From NCBI RefSeq assembly GCF_000003815.2, contig NC_049988.1, positions 17,046,088 through 17,110,087 on the forward strand: DNA of 64,000 bases, in the 5' to 3' direction. The notes beneath the pieces were generated by a model. It was not told the DNA's origin. It ran no database searches and saw nothing but the letters and a program-made list of their open reading frames with translations. The stretch's first letter is position 1; each line of letters begins with the position of its first letter. Source of the stretch: Branchiostoma floridae. Lineage: Eukaryota > Chordata > Leptocardii > Amphioxiformes > Branchiostomatidae. Of this stretch, positions 1 through 12,600 are shown piece by piece. The translations under genes and the position numbers were made by a program.

Positions 1-2
1 TC

Positions 3-2233
3 AGATGCTGCTGTGCTGACCACAAAGCAAAGGGGGATGTCGACCGTACGCGTTTCCTCCCTATTGCAGAGGCCACGGCTACTGACGGCTTCAAGAATGG
101 CAATGTGGTTTGTAAGCTCTACGGACCTGCAACTACCTCAGTCTCCGATATTGGTCTCACCGACTGGTTTCATGACCCGTGAGTACATTTTTGTCTTTCA
201 TTTTGTTTTGAATAAAGATATCAGAGCTTATTTGAAACATACTTACATTACACAAAATTGGCGTTGTAGAGATTATTGATGTTGTATTATGACGACATTT
301 TTTGCTTTCTTAGGCGTACAGAAAGGGCAGACAAAAGGTCATCCGCTCATCAGAGGAGTCAAACATCAGGTAGGTGCATCAAAATATACTAGGTGGGATT
401 TTGCTCATCACGTCTTTGATCAGGACCATCAGTTAAGCAAATGTTTCCGCAATGAATAGATCGTAACATTATTTACATTGATTTGCTTTGGGCTTGGGGT
501 CAATTAAATATGAACAAGAACATACGCGAGGAAACTTAGAACAGATATTACAAGTTACATTACATTATGCGTTTTATTATTCTTAGGAAGAGTTTGTAGG
601 AAGATGCTTGGATGGAAACCGTAAGATATTTTGTTACTACAGAAACGTTTCAGAAGTTGAAAAAACTGCTAACAGAGGTGAGGGTAGAGGACGACTCTCA
701 GGCTGACACCTACACCAGACTGGCCAGGCACGTGGTTCAGTCAGGGCTGACCTTCCGGGATGAGGTGCCGAAGGACGGAAACTGCATGTTTCACGCCGTG
801 GCCGATCAGCTCTTCCGTACGGAGGGGAGACGAGTCAGCCACGGGGAGCTGCGCAAGCAAGTGGTTGACTTCTTGAGGCAGAATCCACATAATGTAAGCA
901 ATAGTTATGAGTCAAATTTGATTTTAGCAATACAAATGATACATATAGTTAGAAAGCATTTTTGTAACGATATGGAACTTGACACTAACGGGCATAATTG
1001 TTGTCTCAAAATGACATGAAAAATATGAACATGAGAGCGGAGCAAGCTAGATTTTTGTTCCATAGTCATGATGGTTACGTAGCTGATAGTTAGGCTTGTA
1101 ATCTGCAAATAAAATGCTATTTGTGAAATTTTCTACAAAACTGTATTTTCAGGGTAATGGCGACCATTTCAGTGACTTCGTCCCAGATCAAAACTGGGAA
1201 GGCTACCTGAGTACCATGTCACATGATGGGACGTGGGGAGACCACATCGTCCTACAGGCCATGGCGGACATGTTTGGTCATGACGTCAGCATCGTGTCCA
1301 GTGTAGAGGCGGAGAACTACGTCACCATCCTAACACCAAGTACCGGGACTGTGGGCAGGAGAGAACCTCCTCTGCTACTGGGGCATTATGCCGAGAACCA
1401 CTATGCAAGTCTGGATGGTAAGTTGACATTCTAATATATACAACCTCTTTAGGTCAAATACTCTTATAACAATCACTACAAAAAGGAAGACTGAAACAAG
1501 ATCAGGTCAAGGCAAAAATGTGTCCGTCGGACATTAAACTGTTACGACAATTTCTTATAAGATGTGATCTGTACCTTGTCTGCTGTATCGTGTTGGGTAG
1601 TAGAAGAAGAAGGTTTCAAAAAAATGATATAACCATCGGTGAATCGTATGGATTATCCCGCTGTTTTTGTAATGCTTTGACCATGTTGATTTGATTGATC
1701 TTCTAATTATTAGGGAAGACAAGGAAAAGGTCGGCTGGTATTGTCAGGTCACCCGACCAGGAGAAACCTGCAGCTGCGAAGCGCCGAAAGCATCACCCCA
1801 GTGCAAAGCAAGAAGAAGGAGGATTCGGACAAAATGGTACACGTCCCCTGAACAGAAAGCCACTGTCTTCCGATTGAATATTAAAAACATTATCATAAGC
1901 TAGCATTGGCTACATCTAGATGTGCCGCACTTCTTTAGAATTTTCCCCTTTTTAAACGTACATTCAATGCTCATTAGCGCGTGAAATGACGACCTCACCG
2001 TGCATAAGATGCCGTTATGATGAACTCGAAAGATGCAGGTTATTTTTTAAGCTGCTTGTTAACCTTTGAAATCATTCTTTATAGATACTTTCACATAAAC
2101 GACTACACTATTGTATGGTGACATTCTATATGATCTATAGATCTATATTTGTTGAATGGGAATGCATGGATATCTATCTATCTATTTATCTATCTATGCC
2201 TCTCTCTCTCTCTCTCTCTCAATATATATATAT

Positions 2234-2297
<64 letters not shown>

Positions 2298-4033
2298 CAG
2301 TAAGGGGGTGTAACGTATTGTTTTAGGTTATACAGATTCTCATTTGCCTGTCACTTTCTTTCTGTAGCTAACGTTACACCTGCGACGAAGAAGAGACCGA
2401 TCGCAAAGGTGCAAGCCATGTTTCTGTCAGCAGCACCATCAGGAATATGTAAGTTTAAATGTTGCTTATTCTATTAATTATATTCAATTAATGGAAAGTA
2501 TTAAAAACAGCTCATTCTTCAAAAAGAAAAAAAATCTTCATGATGGCTCTTGTTCTCTACACTACTGAAACACCTGCAAGATGACTGACATTTGAATTAG
2601 TCTGCAAGTTTGTTCATGCAGTATAAAACGTATTGATAAGCAGGCTGCTCAAAAGACACGCAAGAAAAAGCACCCCTTTTATATAGACCATCATGCGTGT
2701 GCTGCCTTTCGGCTTGTTGACTAACTGTGAGCATTTTGACAGAATATGCATATATCAAATTATGCAAATAAGTCCCTAATTTGCAGATTTAATGTAAACG
2801 TGCCATAAGCCTTATAATTGGTAAATGATTTGACAATTAACATTGTGACCGGTGAAAGTTATTTAAAGGTGTACATAACAAAACATAGTTTATGTAAATG
2901 TGGAAGTCATTTACATAACCAGACTACTTCATGGAGATAGGAGGTCTCCGAACTGTTGCTTTTTTTTTCCTTTCAGATTTATCAGATCATTCTGGCGATT
3001 CTGAAGAAGCACCATCAGAAATAAGTAAGTTGATATGCTGCTTAGCCGCAATTAATACAAAGTATGGAAAAAACGCAGCTCAGTCTTCAGAAGAAAAGTC
3101 TTCATGATGGCTCGTTCTCTTCAGCTACTGTAACGTGTGCAATAGGACTGGCATTTAATGTACTCTGCAAGTTTGTTCATACAGTGTAAAAAGTATTGAT
3201 AAGTAGGCTGCTCAAAAGACGCGCAAATATCTTGCAAGAAAAAAACACCCCTTTTTATGGACCATCATGACTTTGCTGCCTTTTGGCTTGTTGACTGTGC
3301 GCAATTTTACCGATATATATACCCGATTGTCAGCCCCAGTCATCACAACCCACATCCCGACTGAAGAAGCACCATCAGATTTAAGTTGAAATGTTTCTAA
3401 GCTAAAGTATGGAAAACAGCTGTCTTCAAATAAACAGCAAATATTGATGATGCCGCTCTTGTTCTCTTCAGCTTCTGTACAGCCCACAGCTTCAGCACAA
3501 CCCACATCCCCGACTGAAGACGCGCCACCAGATATACGTAAGTTGAGATGCTGCTTAGCCGCAATTAATACAAAGTATGGAAAAAACGCAGCTCAATCTT
3601 CAAAAAAAAAGTCTTCATGGTGGCTCTTGTTCTCTTCAGCTACTATAACGCGTGCAATAGGACTGGCATTTAATGTACTCTGCAAGTTTGTCCATACAGT
3701 TTAAAACGTATTGATAAGTAGGCTGCTGAAAAGACATTCAAATATCTTGCAAGAAAGAAACACCCCCTTTTATGGACCATCATGCTTGTTGACTAACTGT
3801 GAGCGTTTTCACAGAATATACATAAACCCAATTGTCATAGTTCACCGTAGGAATGTTGAAAGGTATACTCGTATGAACCATTGCTGTTGCAACTATAAAC
3901 GTAAACATAAACTTGAGGAGCTTAATACTTGTATCCGTTTCCTTATTTAGAAGATGTTTGCTTTCTTTTCCTTTCAGGTTCATCAGAGTTCTCTGACGAT
4001 TCTGACGACTTTGTATTAGTATCGCCTGTTTAA
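3..4033 (+). CDS. OTU-domain cysteine protease (deubiquitinase-like), 3' part of gene
   Basis: Nine exons chain in frame with GT-AG borders: about 3-178, 314-369, 643-893, 1153-1417, 1714-1836, 2368-2448, 2977-3024, 3472-3537 and 3978-4033 (TAA stop). Exons 643-893 and 1153-1417 encode an OTU fold: the Cys-loop motif PKDGNCMFHAVADQL, then WGDHIVLQAMADMFG, then the His-containing end GHYAENHYASLDG, so the catalytic Asp, Cys and His positions are present. OTU proteases cleave ubiquitin chains; which linkage cannot be read here. The tail is a basic NLS-like exon (1714-1836, KRRKHH), then small Ser/Asp/Glu/Pro-rich exons ending in SSEFSDDSDDFVLVSPV. The upstream exons (ending TSVSDIGLTDWFHDP) match nothing I recognise. 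The gene's start is outside the window. Every tail intron is phase 1, so exons could be skipped without frameshift. Family call strong; exact tail usage uncertain. Confidence 0.8.
1714..1836 (+). other. Basic linker exon of the OTU gene, homologous to an exon of the FADD-like gene
   Basis: This 123-base phase 1-1 exon encodes a Lys/Arg-rich stretch containing KTRKRSA, SPDQEKPAA and KRRKHHPSAKQEEG. It aligns residue by residue with exon 7120-7245 of the neighbouring FADD-like gene, which contains SGRRSAV, SSDQETPAK and QRKQHLGAKQQEG. The DNA also matches, for example GGTCGGCTG and CCGACCAGGAGA in both. It probably acts as a flexible basic linker or nuclear localisation signal; that role is inference. 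Confidence 0.65.
2171..2294. repeat. Compound microsatellite (TCTA)n-(TC)n-(TA)n
   Basis: The sequence changes from TCTA repeats to TC repeats to about 70 bases of alternating TA, inside an intron of the OTU gene. The open frame across it is only repeat translation. Confidence 0.95.
2449..3780 (+). repeat. Tandemly amplified exon-intron units in the OTU gene tail
   Basis: Intron sequence starting at three successive donors (2449, 3025 and 3538) is the same block repeated. Each carries TTGCTTA or CTGCTTAGCCG, then a TCTTCATGATGGCTC-like stretch, GCATTTAATGTACTCTGCAAG, GTATTGATAAG and GGCTGCTCAAAAGACA. Units are about 576 and 513 bases apart. A shorter truncated unit lies at 3386-3471. The small acidic tail exons appear to have multiplied with these blocks. 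Confidence 0.8.
3345..3385 (+). pseudogene. Dead tail-exon copy with lost donor site
   Basis: The stretch CCCACATCCCGACTGAAGAA followed by GCACCATCAGATTTAAGTTG repeats the end of exon 3472-3537 (CCCACATCCCCGACTGAAGA, then CGCCACCAGATATACGTAAG). The GT donor seen in the live copy is missing (TTTAAGTTG replaces ATACGTAAGTTG), and one C is lost, which shifts the frame. It reads as a decayed duplicate exon. Confidence 0.55.
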
Positions 4034-5194
4034 GGTAGTCAAGAACGTAAAAGGTATTACAATATGTACCTTGAGGTTGTACAAAGAGCTTGAATACTAG
4101 AGGGCCGGGGGGGGGGGGGGTACAATCGCTTCGTTGCTTGGTCCCTTGGAAGACGATGCTAGATTTTTGTCAAAGGTCATGAGAAGTAATGTAGAGATAA
4201 GTAAGAGCCCCTTCTTCCCCTGATTCCATCAAAATTGCTATGTAAGCAATGGGGATGAACTATTAAAACCGGATATGTAAGATTGTAGACATAATTTTCC
4301 CGTCAATTTCTGACCAATTGCTATGATATGAAATGTATTTTTTCTGCTGTAAAAAGGGTTTTAGTAACACAGTGGGTTGCCATTGATTTGATGCGCTGAC
4401 TCTTCATTCGTGCCACCATATATGTAAATAGCCTGGAATCAAGAAGGTTTCATCAAGAACCTCGTTGCTGGAATCAAGCCGTAAAAAGCTTCCGAGTCTC
4501 TTTTGTCCTCTCTGCATATACGCGGGGAGAACAGATGAGGCTCGGGACCAAGCTACGGCTGGATACCAAGCTATTATTTTGTTTTTGATGATGTTGTGAA
4601 ACATTCCAATGGTGCCTTGTTTCGAAGGCAGCTATTAATTCAAAAGAACAAGTACGGGTGAAAATGCTGTTAAGAACGGTCTAAGTAGTACACCTGTTAG
4701 TAGATCGATTTGATTAGGTTTTTCGTACCGTTGGTTTGTATGTTGTTGTTTTTTTGTTGTTCTGTTTTGTTTAAGAATGTAAGACAAGCTTAAACCAAGA
4801 TCTAGATACATGATCAAATGTCGTTGGTTAGACAAATTTGCAACAAAAAATGTAAATCTTAGTTACACAATGACACCGCTATTGTATAAGTTGTCGCTGA
4901 TCTTTAATTAATATGTATGATTCTGAATATACACCTTGCCTTACACTTGATGTTATTACAATTGGTTATTGACATGGCAGGTACATGTATTATATTTTTG
5001 TGGTGGCTGTTTTGTAGACATCAGGAAGAATTGTAGAAATCCGGAAGAATCTTAAGAGTGCGTGTGTACGCATTTGTAGAACTTGATAATAACCTGTGGC
5101 TATAGCCAGTTAGAAAACATTGGCTGTGAATTGCCATGAACACCAGTGACATTTGTTTCGCTTAGAATATTTAGAATTTTTTAAATTGAGATTG

Positions 5195-5200
5195 AATAAA
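5195..5200 (+). terminator. Possible polyadenylation signal (OTU gene)
   Basis: AATAAA lies about 1.16 kb after the TAA stop, in AT-rich sequence followed by TGTTTGATT. Assignment to the OTU transcript is by position only. Confidence 0.35.
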
Positions 5201-5368
5201 TGTTTGATTAAGTAAAAACATCTCACCATATTGTACACGTCGTTTTATAGAACCAACTTACCTTCATAACACTAATTCTAGGCCAGAGCAGTGCCTGTGA
5301 AATAGTCCATGAAACTGCACGGAGGCCTCTGTCGAGTTGACCGGAGAGAGTGAGAGTGTAAATGAGTG

Positions 5369-5500
5369 AGTGTGAGTGAGTTAGTGAGTGAGTGAGTGAG
5401 TGGGTGAGTGAGTGAGTGAGTGAGTGAGTGAGTGAGTGAGTGAGTGAGTGAGTGAGTGAGTGAGTGCGTGAGTGAATGGGTGAGTGAGTGAGTGAGTACG
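5369..5500. repeat. (TGAG)n microsatellite
   Basis: About 130 bases of near-perfect GAGTGAGTGAGT. The minus-strand frame reading Leu-Thr-His-Ser repeats is only this microsatellite. Confidence 0.97.
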
Positions 5501-6482
5501 TAACACATTTGTGTTGATCACGTCTTATAAATTTGGAAAAGTATTTGCATTAGAAGCCGAGGGCAAAGATTAAAGAAAACACGGAACCTAGAGAGAAAGA
5601 CTAGAAACACCGACTATCCAAGTTAATTTTCAATGGTAGGCCCTATTCTCAAAACGGGTTGAGCCGTGGAGATATCAGTGGTCGGGATTTTTTTTACCGG
5701 TTCGCTCTCCTCACTTCTGCCTCAAAACGCACAAAACGACTTGCTCACTTGTGTCAAGATCTCATCTTCATCTATCTTGGGCCTCCGTACAACTTGTAAG
5801 GTGTAGCCGATCAAAGGACTGGCGACTCTTCTTAACTGGACTTTCTTCGATGGGCTATTTTGACTTGACACCCGGTAGTTAAGTTACATGCGAACATATA
5901 AGACGAACCTATAAATACCCAGTAAATGGTTTTGTTTACAAAGCGGCAACGTTATTGTGCGTAAAGACACAAACTCGATCGTTTCCTCTCAAACCCCACC
6001 CCTACAAAGTCCAGACCGCGGCGATTGGATAAAATGAGACACAAATGACTTCCAAGTTCGTTTGCACAGAGTTTAATCATAGGATTTCCTTCATATACGG
6101 TACAGTAGACAACACTAGCCAGGTGTAACGGTACAGTCTTCCACCTTTGAACCCCTCCCGTGATCTACCTGTCTGACACGTCCTTGAGTAACAATTGGGC
6201 TGTACCAAAATATCCTAGGGGTGACGCGTTACATTACACTTATATTTCTACAAAGCTCTCCTGCTGTATCTGTATACAATGTCTTGTTGTGGCGTCCACA
6301 TTTTACTTCGCAGTAGATAGGATAGCTCGTAAGTGAAAAACAATGAGAGAAAAGATGTAATTAAACATTAGAAAATGACCCCCTGCCGACAGATGATCAA
6401 ATAGGCTGGCCCTCTTTGCCAGTACTGCTGGGGATTTCCGCTTGTTTCAGCAGGTGTATTAAAGTGCCGTACAATTCTCCAA

Positions 6483-8056
6483 ATGGCTGACAATCCTCGC
6501 CAGGATCTGTACCTGGAGATTTCTCGAAACCTGGTAGATGTAGAACTTACCAATCTTCGTAACTATGTCAGCGGTGCAAAGATTTTACCAGCAAGATTCG
6601 TCGAGAAAGCCGACGGTCACCAGATCTGCAACCAACTTGAGAAAGAACAGAAGTTGAAACCAGGTGATCTCTCTCTTCTGGCAAACATCTTAAGAAAAAT
6701 CGGCAGACATGACTACGCTGAGCAGGCGGAGAATGTTGCTGAGAATGAAAGGAAAGGTATGTATGTTTTTAAAGGACTTTTCTTGAAGGACTCGATAAAG
6801 TAAGTTCTAAGTACATGTATATGAAACGCTAATAGCGGTAGATACAAACGTAGTAGACAGGGAAAGAAACTGTGATGATTTCTTCATCTTATTTCAAGGG
6901 GTAGTCAAGTGCGGAATTTTAAATTGCATTCTCAGTCCTTAGTTGGGGGTATTGCATACGAGATCTTACATAATACTAAACGCTATACTAAAGTTCTACG
7001 GCATATTTAGTACTAGCTTCTTCTCTCTTTTTAAAACAAATGCCAACATAATAACGGTTACACACGTCCATTAAATTGCTAACTTTATTCTTGGGTCAAA
7101 TGTACTTTCTAATGATCAGAACAAAACAGCGGGAGAAGGTCGGCTGTTTGCGACAGTTCATCCGACCAGGAGACACCTGCCAAGCAACGAAAGCAACACC
7201 TTGGCGCAAAGCAACAAGAGGGACGGTTCCAACGGAAGACGAAAGGTACGTTTATCAAAGATATTGATATCGTTGTAAAATATTCAATCTTTATATATAT
7301 TTTGTGCATGCCGACATACTGTAATAATAGATGATTTGGAAAACATAAATAAACTCTACCTTGATGGCCAGTACAGCAATGAAGACGCATCATATTACAT
7401 GTAGTGACTTCTGTAGTTGGTCCATGTAGCACGTTTTTAAAACATGATTATAAGTTATACCTTTAGTGGCAGCAGTATTTTAGGCTAATGCGACATTTAC
7501 ACCGATTAGTTGCGTTTGTCAGGCCATGATGGCATGATTCCTTGGTTTCCCAAATGGAAATAGTGTTCTTTTGCGTTTATATTGCCGACTGCACTATCAT
7601 CATGCGACATTTTGTATGATTTCTTGTTGTTTCAGTTGACGTGTCGAAGTATTTCGACAAAGTCATCCATGATGTCAGCGCCGATTGGGACGACTTGGCG
7701 CGAGAGCTGAAATTCAAGAGAAACGAGATAAGAGGAATAGAGGCCATGGAACGTGACATCGACAGAAGATGTAGAGAGATGTTAGAAAGGTGGAGAAACA
7801 GGGAAGGAAAAGCTGCAACTCTTCAAGCTCTGAAGAGGGCTCTCGTCAAGATTAATCACAAACTCACTGCTGAAACATTGGAATTGGAAGGTATATAAAA
7901 ATCACAATCTGTGTTAGATCGTAATGAATATGAAATTGCAAAAAAAAACTTAAAAAAAATAAATTACAGATGTATGGTTTAATGCATTTCTGTAGATCGA
8001 TGATTGTTTATTTTTGGATTTCAGATTCATCAGACTCTGAGTCTTCAGAAGACTAG
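6483..8056 (+). CDS. FADD: FADD-like death adaptor (DED + DD)
   Basis: Four exons join in frame, all through phase 1 introns: 6483-6756, 7120-7245, 7636-7890 and 8025-8056 (TAG). The product is about 228 residues, close to vertebrate FADD. Residues about 5-80 are a death effector domain: YLEISRNLVDVELTNLRNYV opens it and LLANILRKIGRHDYAEQA closes it with an RxD-type motif. Residues about 92-133 are a basic linker. Residues about 136-215 are a death domain: SKYFDKVIHDVSADWDDLAR, then WRNREGKAATLQALKRAL. DED followed by DD is the FADD layout; by family it would link death receptors (via DD) to caspase-8-type proteases (via DED) in the cytosol. The C-terminus DSSDSESSED is acidic and serine-rich. 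The ATG at 6483 is the first codon before the DED. The basic linker exon is an addition relative to vertebrate FADD and is shared with the upstream OTU gene. Another DED-DD adaptor paralog is possible. Confidence 0.85.
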
Positions 8057-8654
8057 TACCCCGCAGGCTGCCCTTGGTTGCCGGCTGCAGCACAAGTAGA
8101 CAGCGGCTCGAGAGAACAGGATTCTACATTTTCATAATTTCTTTTGGTGTGGTTTGTTGAAGATGTGTAGACTAGTATGTACTGTTTCCACACTCACAGA
8201 TTTGCTATGAAGACAGAAGAGACCCGATACAGACTACCCTGTTAGTGTATATCTGTCATTGACATTTGCCAATATAATTTGAAGCAGTGCCTTTGTCTTT
8301 CAAGGCAGCTAATGTTGAACTTTTGGTAACTGAGCAGTGATCTGTTACAAGTGAAAAAAGAATTTCGTCAAGTAGTTTATCAAATTACACTGACAACGAA
8401 GAGTGTAATAGATGAATACAAGGAAATACATGTAACAACGCTAAATACTAAGCCCATGGCCGAATAGTGTTTCTGCAATACTCAATTAGGCCGCATGAGG
8501 GCAATTGGTGACTACTGTTGCTGGGTTGGGCTTTACTATACGTGTCTATAGGCGGAGCTTTTGAGTACTAGTAAGTCCCAATCCAGTACAGTTGCTCTTC
8601 TGTTGACTATCTTCAAGAAGATATAGAAGATCAAGCAAGAACCTAACGTTTCTG

Positions 8655-8660
8655 AATAAA
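8655..8660 (+). terminator. Polyadenylation signal of the FADD-like gene
   Basis: AATAAA occurs about 600 bases after the stop at 8056, the first good hexamer in the downstream 3' UTR. Confidence 0.5.
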
Positions 8661-9126
8661 GACCCACAAGCGGAACCCGGAGTTGAGAGACGTTACGACT
8701 TTGCCTTTCTGTAGCTACTACGACTCTAGAAGATTAGGTTTGTCTACATTCAATAGAGAAGAAGGGTCAAGGAGTGAAGTTGCAAAAGCGAGATAACAAA
8801 GCTAGGGGGGAGGTTTATTAAACCTACTTTGTCAAAACTATAACAGAGCTAAATAAGGTATAAAGGACGGAATGATTCCGTGAGTGAGTGAGTGAGTTCC
8901 GATGAACAGGAATTCAAACACCTGACACGGTCTGCTCCAGCCATACCCACAGACAGTAACTGTGCGTTTGAGAAGATATTTCCTTATCAGGGAAAGATAA
9001 CCATCAAGATGAAAGCATCCATTTAATGGCTGAACATAAAAACAACTAATTTGTGCCACATGAGAACATGGCATGCCTTGCCAGCTGTTCCCTGTGGCTT
9101 ATGCAGTCCATCTCCCATTTTGTCTC

Positions 9127-9249
9127 CTCGGCTCCAGAGCCAACATGCCCCCAATGAAATTTTGCCACACTCGGGCCGGGCTGAGTTTGACTATTGCTCA
9201 GGGGGGTGAGCCAAAATTTCGTCGGGGGCATGTTGGTTCTGGAGCCGAG
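9127..9249. mobile_element. Hairpin (foldback) element
   Basis: The left arm starts CTCGGCTCCAGAGCCAACAT. The right arm, 9212-9249, is its inverted copy and ends GGTTCTGGAGCCGAG. The arms are about 38 bases with few mismatches around a 47-base loop. This is typical of a short non-autonomous foldback or MITE. Its family is not identified. Confidence 0.7.
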
Positions 9250-9505
9250 AAGCTGGTCTGTGCAGACTCGGGGACCAGTCTTGGGATCCAGATTACATAC
9301 ATGCTTTCCTATAACTCAGTGTAAGATGTCACATCAAAGGGTTTGAGTCTTTGACTTGACCGTCACATGGCCCAGAGTGGCTACCGCACCGACACGCTTG
9401 GCTCCCCACATATCAAGATTATCAGGCTTGTAACATGTCAGATGTCAAGGGAGTACTCAGGCGAGGGAAGACGTGGGCTGGAGTTCCGTTCTAGCATGGC
9501 AGCGA

Positions 9506-9605
9506 NNNNNNNNNNNNNNNNNNNNNNNNNNNNNNNNNNNNNNNNNNNNNNNNNNNNNNNNNNNNNNNNNNNNNNNNNNNNNNNNNNNNNNNNNNNNNNN
9601 NNNNN
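9506..9605. other. Assembly gap (100 N)
   Basis: Exactly 100 N bases, a conventional placeholder; the real size is unknown. Frames crossing it are artefacts. Confidence 0.99.
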
Positions 9606-12600
9606 GAGAGTAAGAAAGAGGCAGGACAATGATCCTTTACCCTCGGTACCATCCTCCGTAGAAACAAAACAACCACTGGCTCTGTTCGCTGGTTGGCTCA
9701 TTTAATAATAATCATTGCTTTGCTCATTCTTTTCGCCTCGCCGTTTAGCCTTGATACGTTGGTTGGAAAAATCGTGACCTTTTCCTTTCATAATTTTTTC
9801 GATTGGCGAATTTTAACCGCGAAAAAAAAATTCGCCAAGGTTCCCAGAGAGGTCGGTGAAGGAGACTACATTCAATCAAGCAATAAAGAACATTATATTT
9901 TCAAACACTCTATCCTTGTCTGTGCCAGGATTTTGATAAGTCTTTTTGTATTCTTACCACCATGGTTCACAGAACAGCAGTTTCCAGCAAACAGATATAA
10001 GATCATATAAACACACGAAAGTCATTTCTAAGAAATACTAGCTGATTTATATTTTGTCGTTGTGTGGTCAGCTTAGCAAAACCGACACAGTGTGCGCTGT
10101 AGGGAGGCGCCTCGGATGAAAATGGAAAGGTGTAACGCAAATTTGTCAGTTTTTGTCCAGAGTATAATTTAGCAATTAGCATATTGTCGAAAAAAGATTA
10201 TCGTAGCATGCTGGTGTGTCCCACCCGGACCGTCCCACCCCTCCCATTTTCTCTGTGTGAAGTCATTAGGGGTTGTAAACTTCAAGCAGATATTAGAGGG
10301 TGAAAGATGGTTATGTTTTCGATCTGCTGGTAGCCATAGGGCGGACCGGGCTTTTCTGATGACATTCTGGAATCACAAAACGTCATATTTCATCCCAACA
10401 TCTGTTTGGAGATCTTGTAACTACTAACTGTTAATGTTAGACGAATAAAGAATGATTGAAGACCCTTATTACACATTTTCTACACACTAGAACTCACTCA
10501 CGTCCTCCCTCTTCTGCCCTGTTCACGTCACGACAAAAAAGATGTAAAATGGAAATAACTTTTCCTCGCTTTTTTATAGCTGGAAATGGTAAAATAGGTA
10601 TGTTTTCGATAGGAGGCTTGTCTAGCTGCATTTGGGAAATTACAATTAACGTTATAACGTTACTTATAGAGAAATGTTTCGTTTACTAACGTTAATAGTT
10701 CTTCTTCTTCTTCTTCTCTTCTCCGTTAGCTCCCCTGTTTTCCCTGACTGATAACGGTTGTGTTTCAGGAAAAGAGGCAGATTGACAGAAAAAAATTCCC
10801 ATACCAGCATATGTCGGGAACCGAACAACAGACAGGATTCCAAGTTAATCTGGTGATGGAAAATGAACCACCGAAAAGAGTCACAATGGCCGGATGGTCT
10901 TAAAGACGGTCACTTGTTACGTTACAGGTTATCTGTATCAGTTAGTATCCAAAGCCAGATTGTCATCACGAAAAGATTGAAAGACGAACTTTTTGTACAT
11001 CATCATTACCCATTCGTGTAAACCTGACCGGTACGTTAAGCCGTTGCCCCGGTAACACCTGACGCAAGCATATGATGAGATCGTGTGGGGTGTCTCCTTT
11101 CAAAAATCAAAAAGAACCTGCATTACATCATAATATATGGTATAGAACCTGAAATTTGCAAAGCATTGAATATGATGATGGAGGTTTATCAAATTATTTG
11201 TGGAGAAGTTGAGCAAATCAGACCTGTTTTTCTGACGAATTCTGTGTTGTTCGTTCCAGACAGTGCCATCACTGTCGTCATTCTAGACTTTGGAATACTG
11301 TGACATCTTGGCAGTACCATTAGTGTGGAGGGGTCAGTAGATATTGGGTCAAGCAAAAGTAACTTCAAAATCTATCTACATGCGACGTTTTCTTCTTTCA
11401 AACCTATTAAACATATATACAATAAATACAATTTTTTGTTATGGTGTCTTTATGTAGAAGTACGTTTGATATTAGTTTCGTTTTGTAATAAATTTACCCG
11501 CCTTCATATGGCCCCGTCCATATTTTCCCGCTCTTTTGACATGTCAGTCATAATGTATCTAAGGACAACCGTTTCAGACGACCGTTTTGTTGTAAAGTGA
11601 CTTGTCCTGTTCTGTGCCGTCTTCGTCTGTTTTTACTCGGTTTTCCTGTAAGAAATTCCTCAACATTTCGTTCAGAATGGTGAGTATATACCCATAGGAA
11701 CCGTTAGAGAGCGCAGTTCTTCCATGTGTGTCACGAATTAGCGGGAAATTGGACGACAAGTGCATGTCGTCTGCGAGGCATGTCACGGTCAGCATGGGGG
11801 TTGTAAAAACTCGTAAATTTGCCACAGGGGAGCGAGAAATTTGGATTTAAACGTTTCAACCTACTCCATGGACGACTAAAACGTTTAAAAGGCATGGAGA
11901 TTTCAATTTATTTGCAGTACAACAAGTTTTAAGGGTTGTTAGGTCCAAGAAAGCGGGAAACGTTTGGCTTTTCCTCTCAGATTCAGACATTTGATATTCA
12001 CGGACAACTGTTTATCTATTCATAAAGACAAGAAGATCAAGCGACGAAGGTCATAATTAATACATAAAAAACTATAAATCCATGCGTTAGGTTTTTATTG
12101 ATATCACAAGAATTCAGAAGAAAACGTCCTAATGCAACTTAACTCACTGAGCTTTTATAACTTAACGTTAATGTGTTTTTTCAATCGTGATTTCCTATAC
12201 TGAACGAATTCTTGCATTGGATTAGAAGAATTATTCTGAAGGTCAAATGAAATTGTAGTCCCTAAAAAGTTAAGAACAGTTCAGATATTTTTTATGTAAC
12301 GTAAGGAAATAAAGAAATCAAGGAAGAGTTGATTTTACGAAGGAGCTTTCATTAATTTACATTCGATTCCCACGAAAAATTGGCTACTTGAAGTTGAATT
12401 TTCTCAGCCAGGCAATGGCTTCTGTAGTATGGCTTCTGCTATAACTTATGACTTTTTTTTCACTTCCTCCTTTCGTTCTGTCAAGGAAACTTCAAAGACA
12501 AAGACGACAACTTGATTCATGACATTCGTGCATTTGTCCTACTCCCAAAATAATTAGCGGGGTGAAGTTTTCGTTCCGGTTGGAGCGCCGGGGTTAGTCG

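Larger units (their letters stand above)
4034..6482. other. Intergenic region between the OTU and FADD-like genes
   Basis: No convincing coding exon. It holds the presumed 3' UTR of the OTU gene, with a polyadenylation hexamer AATAAA at 5195-5200. It also has a poly-G run near 4109-4120, a TGAG microsatellite and the promoter side of the FADD-like gene. Open frames here are short and without family motifs. Confidence 0.6.

Noticed and set aside
5278-5508. Minus-strand 76-codon frame of Leu-Thr-His-Ser repeats
   Set aside because: It is the translation of the TGAG microsatellite.
9367-9705. Frames crossing the first N gap
   Set aside because: The middle is unknown sequence of arbitrary length.
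11325-11825. 91- and 83-codon overlapping frames on opposite strands
   Set aside because: No motifs, no splice context and AT-rich surroundings.
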